In this document: positions 28,501 through 37,899 of the stretch, piece by piece
How the letters are laid out: every line of letters begins with the position of its first letter
How positions within the stretch are numbered: position 1 is the first letter of the stretch
Assembly (NCBI GenBank): GCA_016866935.1
Contig: VGKS01000002.1
Location: 1 to 47,451 of the forward strand
DNA: 47,451 bases
Source: Candidatus Pacearchaeota archaeon
Lineage (GTDB): Archaea; Nanobdellota; Nanobdellia; Pacearchaeales; GW2011-AR1
Direction of reading: 5' to 3'
Program-made: the position numbers and the translations under genes
Notes under the pieces: model-generated
What the model saw: the letters and a program-made list of their open reading frames with translations, nothing else
Databases searched by the model: none
What the model was told of the DNA's origin: nothing

Positions 28501-29094
28501 TTATCTAGCAGAATCTGCTTGTTTTTCAGCTTCTGTCTTTTTATTAACAGCATAACTATCCATACTTCCTTCAGAAGCTGCAATTATTTCTTTAGCAAGA
28601 CATTCAGCCATCTTGCTCTTCTTTCCGAATGACTTTTGGAAAGAACCCTGAACCATCCATCTAATTGCTAAATTAACTCTTCTCAAAGGAGAAACGTCAA
28701 CTGCTTGAGGATATCTAGCTCCACCATATTCAATTGTTGTAATCTCATCTCTTGGAGAACCATTCTCAATTGCCTTAACTAAAACTTGAACAGGATTCAC
28801 TTTCTTTCTATCAGCAATTATTTGCAAAGCATCTATTATTGTCTGCATATTTCTTCCATATTTTCCAGAAGAATGAGAAGTAATTATCTTGTGTTTTTTA
28901 CCAACATGTCCGGGAACTGCAAGTCTATTTGCAAATCTTTCAATTATGTGCACTTTTGTCTGAGTAAATTTTCCAACGTTTCTTCCGTGAGATTTAACAA
29001 GTAATTTTGGTTGAATATTTATGTAAGGTGCAAGTGCAACATCTGTAACTTTTACTTCTGTCATGTCGTATAAATCAAATATCTTAAAACTCAT
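28501..29094 (-). CDS. rps7: Ribosomal protein uS7
   Basis: VNPVQVLVKAIENGSPRDEITTIEYGGARYPQAVDVSPLRRVNLAIRWM. Confidence 0.94.
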   Translation of the reverse strand: MSFKIFDLYDMTEVKVTDVALAPYINIQPKLLVKSHGRNVGKFTQTKVHIIERFANRLAVPGHVGKKHKIITSHSSGKYGRNMQTIIDALQIIADRKKVNPVQVLVKAIENGSPRDEITTIEYGGARYPQAVDVSPLRRVNLAIRWMVQGSFQKSFGKKSKMAECLAKEIIAASEGSMDSYAVNKKTEAEKQADSAR

Positions 29095-29372
29095 TGTGTC
29101 AAACCCCTTGTATTTCTTAGCCTTAATGTGACAGACCTATTTCTTACATTTACAGCATAAACATAATCTCTAGCTAATAGGGCATTTCCATCTGAAAGAT
29201 AGACCCCATTATCTGTAGGGATTAAGATCTCATCAATTACAGAACCATTATAAGCAACTCTAACTGGTCGACCATCAGCTATTATTCTTACATTTTTGGC
29301 TCTTCTTTGTTCGCTATTTTGTGATTTAACTCTTCTTTGAGAGAATAATGGTAATGTAAGAAATTCAGTCAT
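29091..29372 (-). CDS. Unknown protein in the str operon, 93 aa
   Basis: 4-nt overlaps with both neighbouring genes on the same strand. Confidence 0.65.
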   Translation of the reverse strand: MTEFLTLPLFSQRRVKSQNSEQRRAKNVRIIADGRPVRVAYNGSVIDEILIPTDNGVYLSDGNALLARDYVYAVNVRNRSVTLRLRNTRGLTQ

Positions 29373-29557
29373 GCTACTGCTCCTGCATAGCCAAGTCTAA
29401 TTCTAACTTTAGCACCTGCTCTGTCTGTTTCTTTGATTCCAGTTATGCTCAATGGTCTTTTAAATATGGTATCATTAAAGGTAGCTAAATATTTACTAAT
29501 CCTTTGTCTTGAGCTTAAGTGCACTCTATCATTTCCAGAATCGGGAGTATAAACCAT
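29369..29557 (-). CDS. Unknown basic protein in the str operon, 62 aa
   Basis: Overlaps rps12 by 1 nt and the next ORF by 4 nt. Confidence 0.65.
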   Translation of the reverse strand: MVYTPDSGNDRVHLSSRQRISKYLATFNDTIFKRPLSITGIKETDRAGAKVRIRLGYAGAVA

Positions 29558-29979
29558 TATCTTCTTCCCTTTTCTATCTTACCTTTCCACAATAAGTGAA
29601 GTGGCTGATCATTTACTTGAATAACTCTGAATCTAATACCTCTGATGTTTCCTTTAGATCTTCCTTGCTTTCCACCAATTCTTTCAATCATAACTTCATC
29701 GTGTTCATCAACAAATTTTTGAGCTAAGTTTCCAGGGATAAATGCTCCAACGCTAATTCCAGATTTTACAAGCTGAACTTTGCAACATTTTCTCATTCCG
29801 CTAGATGGCTGAGCAGCTTCTTTTTGAAATTTACTTACAACAATTCCTTTAGCTTGAGAAGCTCCACCAAGAGGATCTGCTTTAACATTAAGTTTCAGAG
29901 TTCTAACTTTGTAAGTTCTATCGTTCCATCTGAACTTCTTTCTATTCTTCATTAATTTCTTAGCGTTGAATAAACCCAT
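29557..29979 (-). CDS. rps12: Ribosomal protein uS12
   Basis: PLGGASQAKGIVVSKFQKEAAQPSSGMRKCCKVQLVKSG. Confidence 0.94.
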   Translation of the reverse strand: MGLFNAKKLMKNRKKFRWNDRTYKVRTLKLNVKADPLGGASQAKGIVVSKFQKEAAQPSSGMRKCCKVQLVKSGISVGAFIPGNLAQKFVDEHDEVMIERIGGKQGRSKGNIRGIRFRVIQVNDQPLHLLWKGKIEKGRR

Positions 29980-30024
29980 GCATAAACCTTCGGTAAAATT
30001 GGTTTTTAAACCTTACTCTAATGA

Positions 30025-30438
30025 TTAAACAACTTTAACTTCTTTGCCGAAATAATCTTTTATAATCGCACTTAATTCCAAAAGTCTTGTTTTATTTCTT
30101 CCAATCAGCGTAGCAGCGCGTTCACGAGAACCTGCTGTAATAACATAAACTCCTTCTTGTAATTCAAAATTATCAAATCCAGCAGGAGAAACAACACTCT
30201 CAACAAATCTTCCGATAGAGTTCAAATCATCATCTGCATCTTTAATTACTCTAATTCTCTTTCCAAGCTGTTCTGAAATAGCTCTAGAGATTTGAGGATT
30301 AGCAGTCTTGCCAAAAAACCTTGCAGGAACAGCAAAATAAATTGTGTTGTTGTAAATGAAACACTTAGTTGCACGAACTCTAGCAATGCGCTCGAAGAGA
30401 TTTATGTATCTCATTGTCTGCATATCAATTATCGCCAT
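30025..30438 (-). CDS. nusA: NusA-like KH-domain transcription factor
   Basis: 137-aa KH protein (QLGKRIRVIKDADD, GRNKTRLLELSAIIKDYFGKEVKVV) in the conserved position between rpoA and rps12. Confidence 0.85.
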   Translation of the reverse strand: MAIIDMQTMRYINLFERIARVRATKCFIYNNTIYFAVPARFFGKTANPQISRAISEQLGKRIRVIKDADDDLNSIGRFVESVVSPAGFDNFELQEGVYVITAGSRERAATLIGRNKTRLLELSAIIKDYFGKEVKVV

Positions 30439-30440
30439 GT

Positions 30441-30509
30441 TCAGAATTTTCTAGTATTGTATGCATACCAGTTTAGTTCTGAACTGCTAATAACTTCAGT
30501 TATTTCCAT
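30441..30509 (-). CDS. Possible 22-aa ORF between rpoA and nusA (not in track)
   Basis: MEITEVISSSELNWYAYNTRKF; stop 2 nt before nusA ATG. Confidence 0.3.
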   Translation of the reverse strand: MEITEVISSSELNWYAYNTRKF

Positions 30510-30549
30510 TTTATTATTTGTATTTCATCAAACCAGTTTATAAAATTAA

Positions 30550-33500
30550 TTACTCTTTTTTAGATTTGTTCTTAACCTTCTTATCCACTAGAGCACCTGT
30601 AACTTTTACAAGCAATCCTGGAAGACCAGTTCCTACTGGTATTGGCTGGTTGAGTATAATATTTTCAATTACAGAAGCTAAGTCATCTTTCTTTCCTTGT
30701 ATTGTAGCATTAACAAACTGTTTATCAGGTGTTTCGAATGCTGCACGAGCGAAAATACTTGATTTAGATGAAATAATTCCCATTCTTGTAACTCCCTTAA
30801 CCAATCCTGTGTTTGTCATAGCATCAGATATCAAATCTAAGTGTCTCTCGTCGATATCTAAACCCTGAGAATCAAGAACTTTCTTAATTTCTAGTAAAAT
30901 TGCTTCTCTAGCAGCTTCAATTCCAAGAACAGCTGCAACTTCATGAACGTTGTTTGTGAATACGCGGTCTTTGTCAACTCCTTTGAACCCAATTACTTCT
31001 TTCAAGTTTGATCCAGAAGTCAAAATAACGAAGTCACGTCCTCTGTGAGCAACAACAACTTGAGATATTTGCTTTACTCCTGAAATTATAGTGTTCTTTA
31101 ACTTTTCTTTAACCTTATACATTTCTTTGAATCCCATTTCAGTTGCCTTCAATATGATTGTATTATCTTTTTGCTTAGCGTCAAATCCTTTTTCATTCAA
31201 TCTTTCTGCAATCTTACTAGCACCAACATGTACCCTTTTCAATGCGTCCGAGTCTAATTCTATCTCTATCTTCTTTCCAGAGAAGTCCATCTTTACTTCA
31301 GATGCAATCTCTTCAAGCTTAACTTCTTTCAACTTTTCAGCAATATTTCTTGCATCTTTTTCATTGTTAGAATCTTTGTCCAAGTATATTTCCATTGCAG
31401 GCGTTGAAGGTTCTTTTCTAGCGTCGAATATTTCAATCAAACGAGGTAAACCAAGTGTAACTTGTACTTCAGCAACTCCAGCAGAGTGGAATACGTTCAA
31501 AACCATCTGTGTTGAAGATTCTCCAAATGACTGCGATGTTGTAACCCCAACAGCTTCTCCGGGTTGTATTTTCCTTCCAGCGTGTAATTCAGATACGTCT
31601 TTTCCATCTCCACCATATGAAAATTGAACAATATTTTGTGAAGCGTCTCTTACAGTTCCATCATACTCTACTTTCAAGTCTTGCAAAGCTGAAACAAGTC
31701 TTCTATACAAGTAACCGGATTTAGGAGTTCTAAGAGCTGTATCCATAAGTCCGTCTCTTCCAGTAATTGCTCCAAAGAAGAATTCAGTTGGTTTTAATCC
31801 TTCGAAGAATGAAGACTTAATGAATCCTTTTGCTTCTGATCCAACATCGCCTTTCTTGAAGTGAGATGTTGTTCTTCCATTGTAACCAAATCCAATACGC
31901 TTGTTCCATAAAATCTGCTGACCCACACAACAACCAATCTGAGTAATGTTAGTTGCAGATCCAGCTGCTCCAGACGAAATCATGCTTCCAATAGCAGAAT
32001 CTTTAGAAATATTTTCTTTTACAACTTTACCAACTTCAGTTCTTACTTCATTAAGCACTTGAGATATCTTAATTTCCTTAGTTTCATTAACATCTTTACC
32101 AGGCAATAATTCTAAGTCTCCAGATTTAGCCATTTGATCTATCTTCAATGTCTTTTCATAAGCAGTTTCTATAATCTTTTTAGTAATTTCTCTTACTTTA
32201 GGATTAACATCTAGATCACGTAAACCTAATGAGAACCCTCTTCTTGTAATATATTGGGTACCAAGAGCAGCAGCCTTCTGGATAGAGTCTATAGCAACAT
32301 CGCGTCCATGCTCTTTATCAATTTGTTTAACCATAATTCCCTTTTCCAATCCAAGAGTGTTTTCATCTGTAAGTTCTTTAGGAACTTTAGTAACCTCACT
32401 CTTAGGTATTACTTGAGCAAATACTTCTGTTCCATCCATGTTCTTAGCTGAAGCTTTGTTAACAACTCCGGAAGCGAATAATACTTGGTCAGCATCAGCT
32501 TTAGATAAAGAATCTTTTCCAAGAACATAGTTTCCAGTCAAGGCGTCAGTAATCAAACCAATTAAGTTCGAGTTGTTCTTAGAAGATATAATATTGTGTT
32601 TAATATTTAATAATGTCTCAGCTTCGCTTCTTGCTTCTTCAGTTTGAGGAGAGTGTATGTTAACTTCATCTCCGTCGAAGTCAGCGTTATATGGGAATAC
32701 GACTGCAGGGTGTAACCTAAATGTCTTGTATGGAAGAACCCTTACATAGTGAGCCATCAAACTTTGTTTGTGAAGAGAAGGGTGCCTGTTAAACAATACA
32801 ACATCCCCATCAACTAAATGCCTTTCAACTTTGTATCCAGGAGCAAGTTCAGCACAAATCTCTTCTTTTAATTCTTCAGTAATTCTCTTCTTCTTTCCAT
32901 CAGGTCTTACAACATAATTAGCTCCAGGGTGGGTATCTCCTTTTCTTACAAGAGATTTCATATACTCCAAATTAGCAGTTGTAACTCCTTCAGCCACAGT
33001 GATTATTTTCGCAACTTCAAATGGAACTCCAACTTCATTTAATGCTAAATACGGGTCAGGGGAAACTACGGTTCTAGCAGAAAAGTTAACTCTTTTACCT
33101 GCCAGGTTTTTTCTAATTCTTCCTTCCTTACCTTTAATTCTTTCAGTAATAGTCTTAAGAGGTTGTCCGGATCTGTGTCTTGCAGGCGGAATCTTAGAAA
33201 TGTTATTATCAAAGAATGTTGTAACATGATACTGTAATAAGTCCCAAAGATCTTCAATAATTACTTCAGGAGCTCCAGCGTTCAAGTTTTCCCACAATCT
33301 TTGGTTAGCTCTAATGATATCAGAAATCTTATGAGTTAAATCGTCTTCAGATCTTTCTCCAGTATCAAGAGTAATTGAAGGTCTCATTGTTACACTAGGT
33401 ACTAATAATTGTGAAAGTATTGCCCACTCAGGTCTGAAAGTTTTAGGATTAACTCCTATCTTCTTTATTTCCTCGTCTTTGATTTTAACAAGCATTTCTC

Positions 33501-33993
33501 TTATTTCGTTAGGGAATAATCTCTTCTTTCCAGTATAGAATGAGGTAGGTTTCTCTAGTTTTATTTTTTCAAGATCAACATTACAGTGAGGGCACTTCTT
33601 TTTATCGCGAGCCTTCTTAGCTCTTTCAATAGGGGTATATTTCTTTTGTTTTTCGTCTTCTAAAGTCAATTTACCGCATGCATGACAGAAACTTCTAAGG
33701 AATAATTCAATTAACGGAATATATTTGATATGCACAATTGGTCTAGCCATTTCAATGCTTCCAGGGTGTCCAAGACATTCCTTAAGACGACCTCCGCAAG
33801 TTCTACATCTAACTCCAGGGTCAACCGCTCCCAAACGAAGATCCATTAAACCACCATCCACAGGGAATCCATCTATATCATATAGTTCTGGTGTAACTAC
33901 TTTAGCAGTTGATAGTTTCTTAATCTGTTCAGGATTAACCAAACTAAATCTAAGCGATTTTACTTGTTTCTTAACTACGTCAGGGTTTGCCAT
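30550..33993 (-). CDS. rpoA: RNA polymerase subunit A, A' and A'' in one ORF
   Basis: NADFDGDEVNIH active site and GESSTQMVLNVFHSAGVAEVQVTLGLPRLIEIFDARKEPSTPAMEIYL (A'' region) in one 1147-aa frame. Confidence 0.95.
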   Translation of the reverse strand: MANPDVVKKQVKSLRFSLVNPEQIKKLSTAKVVTPELYDIDGFPVDGGLMDLRLGAVDPGVRCRTCGGRLKECLGHPGSIEMARPIVHIKYIPLIELFLRSFCHACGKLTLEDEKQKKYTPIERAKKARDKKKCPHCNVDLEKIKLEKPTSFYTGKKRLFPNEIREMLVKIKDEEIKKIGVNPKTFRPEWAILSQLLVPSVTMRPSITLDTGERSEDDLTHKISDIIRANQRLWENLNAGAPEVIIEDLWDLLQYHVTTFFDNNISKIPPARHRSGQPLKTITERIKGKEGRIRKNLAGKRVNFSARTVVSPDPYLALNEVGVPFEVAKIITVAEGVTTANLEYMKSLVRKGDTHPGANYVVRPDGKKKRITEELKEEICAELAPGYKVERHLVDGDVVLFNRHPSLHKQSLMAHYVRVLPYKTFRLHPAVVFPYNADFDGDEVNIHSPQTEEARSEAETLLNIKHNIISSKNNSNLIGLITDALTGNYVLGKDSLSKADADQVLFASGVVNKASAKNMDGTEVFAQVIPKSEVTKVPKELTDENTLGLEKGIMVKQIDKEHGRDVAIDSIQKAAALGTQYITRRGFSLGLRDLDVNPKVREITKKIIETAYEKTLKIDQMAKSGDLELLPGKDVNETKEIKISQVLNEVRTEVGKVVKENISKDSAIGSMISSGAAGSATNITQIGCCVGQQILWNKRIGFGYNGRTTSHFKKGDVGSEAKGFIKSSFFEGLKPTEFFFGAITGRDGLMDTALRTPKSGYLYRRLVSALQDLKVEYDGTVRDASQNIVQFSYGGDGKDVSELHAGRKIQPGEAVGVTTSQSFGESSTQMVLNVFHSAGVAEVQVTLGLPRLIEIFDARKEPSTPAMEIYLDKDSNNEKDARNIAEKLKEVKLEEIASEVKMDFSGKKIEIELDSDALKRVHVGASKIAERLNEKGFDAKQKDNTIILKATEMGFKEMYKVKEKLKNTIISGVKQISQVVVAHRGRDFVILTSGSNLKEVIGFKGVDKDRVFTNNVHEVAAVLGIEAAREAILLEIKKVLDSQGLDIDERHLDLISDAMTNTGLVKGVTRMGIISSKSSIFARAAFETPDKQFVNATIQGKKDDLASVIENIILNQPIPVGTGLPGLLVKVTGALVDKKVKNKSKKE

Positions 33994-33994
33994 T

Positions 33995-36900
33995 TTATTG
34001 TTCGTATTTGTTCTTTAGTTCAAATGATGTTAATATATGTAATCCAAGTAGTTCTTCAACTAACAACTTGAATGCATATGCAACTTCAATTGGTTCAATG
34101 TCATTTCCTCCGCAAATAGGACAATAAATCTTGTTTCTAATTCCATCTTTAATTCCGATGTTTCCGCAAGATGAACATATATGGATAACGGTCTTGTCAG
34201 AGTCATATCTTTCCTTCAATAATAGGGATGCTCCATGGGCAACTAAAGCTTGCTGCTCCATTTCTCCTAATCTTAATGCTCCCCCTCTTGCTCTTCCTTC
34301 AACTGGTTGACGAGTCAATAATGTTACTTTACCTGAAGCTCTAGCCTGCAACTTGTTCTTAACCATGTGAACAAGTTTCAAATAATACATGTTACCAACA
34401 TAAATTCTAGCATCCATCTTTCTTCCTGTGACTCCATCATACATTTCTTCTTTTCCATCAAAGCTAAAGCCCATATGGGTAAGTTGTTTTTCTAAGTCTT
34501 CAACTTTAGCACCTGTGAATGGCGTTCCATCAATAAATCTTCCTGTAATTGCTCCAACTTTTCCTGCTAAGACTTCAATCATATAACCAACAGTCATACG
34601 AGAAGGAATACCATGGGGATTGAAAATCAAATCAGGTTTAACTCCTTTATTTGTGAATGGAATATCTTTAGGATCTGCAAGTAACCCAACTACTCCTTTC
34701 TGTCCGTGAGGTGTAGAGAATTTATCTCCGGGCTCAGGTAATCTATGGTCTCTTATTCTTACTCTAGCAATCTTGTTCCCTTCTGAATCAGTTGTAATGA
34801 ATACAGAGTCTACTATTCCAGATTCGCCTTGTTTAATAGCAACGCTTCCCTCTTTCTTCGACTGTATGCTTAAGTTTCTTGCTTCAGACAAGAACTTAGG
34901 AGGCGTTGTTTTACCAATAATAACTTCGGATGAAGATAATTGAGCTTCAGGGTAAACAATTCCATCATCTTCTAAGAACCTATAAGATGCTTCAGTTCTA
35001 TATCCAGAAACATCTTTCTCGGGAATAGTTATCTCGTCTTTTAATCCACCAGCATAATTGAATTCAACAGACTCGTATGGTTTGAAGTATGTACTTCTGC
35101 CCATTCCTCTTTCGACTGAAGCTCTATTAAGAATTGTAGCGTCTTCTAAGTTATATCCTTCATATGGCATAACCGCAACTACAATATTCTGTCCAGCAGG
35201 ATATAATTTCAATGTATCAAATACGAATGACTTTACAAGTGGGTTCTGAGGATAGTGAAGAACAGATGAGTTTGTGTCCATTCTTACAAGATAGTTAGCA
35301 GCATAAATTCCAAGTGACTGTCTTAATGTTTTACTTCCTCTTAATAATCTAGAAGCCTGGTCATGATTTGCAAAAGGCACAAGTGATGTTACTAATCCAA
35401 ATATAGCAACAGGGTCAATTTCTAAATGAGTATTCTTATCGCTAACTTGCTCAGGCGTCTGAGCAACAAATGCATCTTCTTCCTCAGCAGCATCGATATA
35501 TTCTACAACTCCTTCTTTAATTAATTCTCTCCAGTTTAATGATCCTTGTTCTAACAATACTAAGTGTTCATCTTTAAGTTTTGATGCTCCATGTTCAACG
35601 ACAATCAAAGGTCTCAATACTCTTCCAACCTCTGTTGAAATAACAATAGTCTTAGCAGGACTATCACTGGTTATGCTTAACTCAAGAGGGAAATGTGCTT
35701 TTCTTCTTTCTTTTCTAACAGCAGAAACAAATGCATCAACATCTTTAGCCATTCCAATATATTTACCGTTGAAGAATACATCTTTTCCAGATTCTTCATT
35801 TAATCCAAGAGATTGTATTGTTTTTACTGTTGTTTTCTCATCTAAGTCAATTGAGTTTGATATCCTTGATAATATAGCAAGGTTCTTTCTTAATCCAATT
35901 TCAGTTCCTTCAGGTGTTTCTGTAGGACAGAACCTACCATAATGTGTAGGGTGAAGAGTACGTGCAAGGAAGTTCTCTTGTTCATCTGGAAGCATAGAAG
36001 ACACTCTCTGTAATGAAGATAACATATCAAGATAGTTGTTCTTCGACATGTTCTGAGTAACTCCAGATCTTTCTCCAATCCAGGCTCCTGTAGCAATAGC
36101 GCTTTCAACTCTGTGTGTGAACAAAGTAGATTTAGCAACAGTCTTTACTGAATAGAATTTTTTTCTCTTTGCAACTTTCTGCAATGTATATTGAATATCT
36201 TTTACTAATATATTCATATTTACCCTAAATAAATCAGCTAACAAATCTCCAGACAATTTAATTCTCTTATTAGCATAATGGTCTTTGTCTGTTCTCAATC
36301 CATCATCTTGTTTAGCTTGTAAGAATTGTTTAAGCATTTTACATAAGTTAATAGCTTTCTCCATTCTGTTTTCTTTTGTTAAACCAATGTGAGGCAAGAA
36401 GTATGAATCAACTCTCTGTTTCACTCTATCTAATATTTCCTTTTCCGTTCCTTGTATTCCAGATAATTCAGCAACCTGCATGAATGCACCCTTAGGTTGC
36501 TGTATCTTAGCATATTCGTACAAGTTAACAATAACAGCATCATCTTGTCTTCCAATATACTTAGCAATTTCAGCTTCAGTTAATATCCCAAGAGCTTTAA
36601 TCATAACAAGAGCTGGAATATTCTTTAATCTTGAGAATGTAACTTCCAATATGCCTTCAGCTGTTTCTGAAATAGTAGTAGGAATTCTATAAGGTCCTCT
36701 TTGAGAAAACATACGTAATGTTAATCCTCTTCTGCCTTCTTCTATAAATGGCTGGTTAGGAGCAAGATCCTCAGCCATAACAATAACTCTTTCATTTCCG
36801 TTAACAATAAAGTATCCTCCAGGGTCAAGAGGATCTATTAATGCTTCTCTTAATTCATCTTTACTCATATCATGAGTGTTACATATATCGCTTTTTACTA

Positions 36901-37246
36901 TAACTGGTATCCTTCCAATTTCAACTTCAGCGCTATCAGAATTATCTCCAAAATTAACTGTTATCTCTACATAGATTGGAGCAGAATAAGTTATTCTTCT
37001 CAGTCTAGCTTCAGTTGGAGTTATTAATGAAATGCTTCCATCTGATTCAGTAACATTAGGCTTTCCAATTCTTACTTTTCCAAATTTTATTTTTACCTCA
37101 TCTTGGGGAATAGTATCGTTAAGTTCGTAAACAATTTGCTGCATCCTTCTTGTAACAAAATCGTTGAAACTTCTAATACTTGATTCTACTAGTGAATGTT
37201 GTTGTAAATACTTCTTTATCAGAATGTGTTTATCAGCAACGCTCAT
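33995..37246 (-). CDS. rpoB: RNA polymerase subunit B, unsplit
   Basis: 1083 aa; RTLHPTHYGRFCPTETPEG, GDKFSTPHGQKGVVG, RARGGALRLGEMEQQALVAHGAS. Confidence 0.96.
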   Translation of the reverse strand: MSVADKHILIKKYLQQHSLVESSIRSFNDFVTRRMQQIVYELNDTIPQDEVKIKFGKVRIGKPNVTESDGSISLITPTEARLRRITYSAPIYVEITVNFGDNSDSAEVEIGRIPVIVKSDICNTHDMSKDELREALIDPLDPGGYFIVNGNERVIVMAEDLAPNQPFIEEGRRGLTLRMFSQRGPYRIPTTISETAEGILEVTFSRLKNIPALVMIKALGILTEAEIAKYIGRQDDAVIVNLYEYAKIQQPKGAFMQVAELSGIQGTEKEILDRVKQRVDSYFLPHIGLTKENRMEKAINLCKMLKQFLQAKQDDGLRTDKDHYANKRIKLSGDLLADLFRVNMNILVKDIQYTLQKVAKRKKFYSVKTVAKSTLFTHRVESAIATGAWIGERSGVTQNMSKNNYLDMLSSLQRVSSMLPDEQENFLARTLHPTHYGRFCPTETPEGTEIGLRKNLAILSRISNSIDLDEKTTVKTIQSLGLNEESGKDVFFNGKYIGMAKDVDAFVSAVRKERRKAHFPLELSITSDSPAKTIVISTEVGRVLRPLIVVEHGASKLKDEHLVLLEQGSLNWRELIKEGVVEYIDAAEEEDAFVAQTPEQVSDKNTHLEIDPVAIFGLVTSLVPFANHDQASRLLRGSKTLRQSLGIYAANYLVRMDTNSSVLHYPQNPLVKSFVFDTLKLYPAGQNIVVAVMPYEGYNLEDATILNRASVERGMGRSTYFKPYESVEFNYAGGLKDEITIPEKDVSGYRTEASYRFLEDDGIVYPEAQLSSSEVIIGKTTPPKFLSEARNLSIQSKKEGSVAIKQGESGIVDSVFITTDSEGNKIARVRIRDHRLPEPGDKFSTPHGQKGVVGLLADPKDIPFTNKGVKPDLIFNPHGIPSRMTVGYMIEVLAGKVGAITGRFIDGTPFTGAKVEDLEKQLTHMGFSFDGKEEMYDGVTGRKMDARIYVGNMYYLKLVHMVKNKLQARASGKVTLLTRQPVEGRARGGALRLGEMEQQALVAHGASLLLKERYDSDKTVIHICSSCGNIGIKDGIRNKIYCPICGGNDIEPIEVAYAFKLLVEELLGLHILTSFELKNKYEQ

Positions 37247-37449
37247 GCCACCACCCTAAAATAAACATTTATTTTGTCTCTGAATTTTCTTTCAATTTGA
37301 ATAACGTCTCCAGAAGCACAACCCTCAGGCAATGCACCATCATCAGCTTTTATTCTCGGTAATTGTGAAACGGATATATTATATTTCTCTAGAATTTTCT
37401 TAACCTCTTCGGTTTTTAGCTTTGTATGTTTTGGTTGGAGGGCGTGCAT
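37243..37449 (-). CDS. rpoH: RNA polymerase subunit H
   Basis: QPKHTKLKTEEVKKILEKYNISVSQLPRIKADD...GDVIQIERK; overlaps rpoB. Confidence 0.88.
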   Translation of the reverse strand: MHALQPKHTKLKTEEVKKILEKYNISVSQLPRIKADDGALPEGCASGDVIQIERKFRDKINVYFRVVA

Positions 37450-37581
37450 TTTTAATCGAAAAAATCATAATTGTTTATGACTTTGAAGGTAAAATAGAAT
37501 TGCAAAAAGTGGTTTTTAAATGTTGCGCTTTAATGTCGGTATGCAAAGTTTAAGTATGTTGATATAAAAAGTCAACTTTGC

Positions 37582-37598
37582 TTAAATGGCCCCGATGG
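37582..37598. repeat. 17-nt direct repeat of the tRNA-Lys 3' end, copy 1
   Basis: TTAAATGGCCCCGATGG, identical to 37740..37756. Confidence 0.9.
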
Positions 37599-37668
37599 TC
37601 TTCATGCTCCGCAGTGAGGAGCTCCACAGCGTAAGCGAGGAAGTCCGCAACAAGAGAGAATGAAGATA
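37598..37668. other. GC-rich segment with nested inverted repeats; possible structured RNA
   Basis: TCTTCAT...ATGAAGA outer stem (37599-37605 / 37660-37666); GCTCC-GCAGTGA-GGAGC inner hairpin. Confidence 0.4.
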
Positions 37669-37739
37669 TATTCAAATTGTAAAAGTTTAATGGCATCAAA
37701 AGTTACTTGTTCACTTTTGTGTGTTCAAATCCCTCATTG

Positions 37740-37756
37740 TTAAATGGCCCCGATGG
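37740..37756. repeat. 17-nt direct repeat, copy 2 (within tRNA-Lys 3' end and flank)
   Basis: TTAAATGGCCCCGATGG. Confidence 0.9.
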
Positions 37757-37819
37757 GATTTGAACCCACGACACCCGCGTTAAGAGCGCGGTGCTCTGAC
37801 CAGGCTGAGCTACGAGGCC
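37745..37819 (-). tRNA. tRNA-Lys(CTT)
   Basis: Reverse strand GGCCTCG...CGGGGCC acceptor stem, anticodon loop CTCTTAA, GGGTTCAAATCCC T-arm. Confidence 0.93.
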
Positions 37820-37899
37820 GTATAATTAATGTCCAAAAATCTGTATTTAACTGTTGCTATTTAGTATAATTTTTAAACTATTTAATAGAAAAAATTTCT

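Noticed and set aside
31091-36692. Numerous plus- and minus-strand ORFs overlapping rpoA and rpoB
   Set aside because: Shadow frames of highly conserved RNAP genes; no independent evidence.
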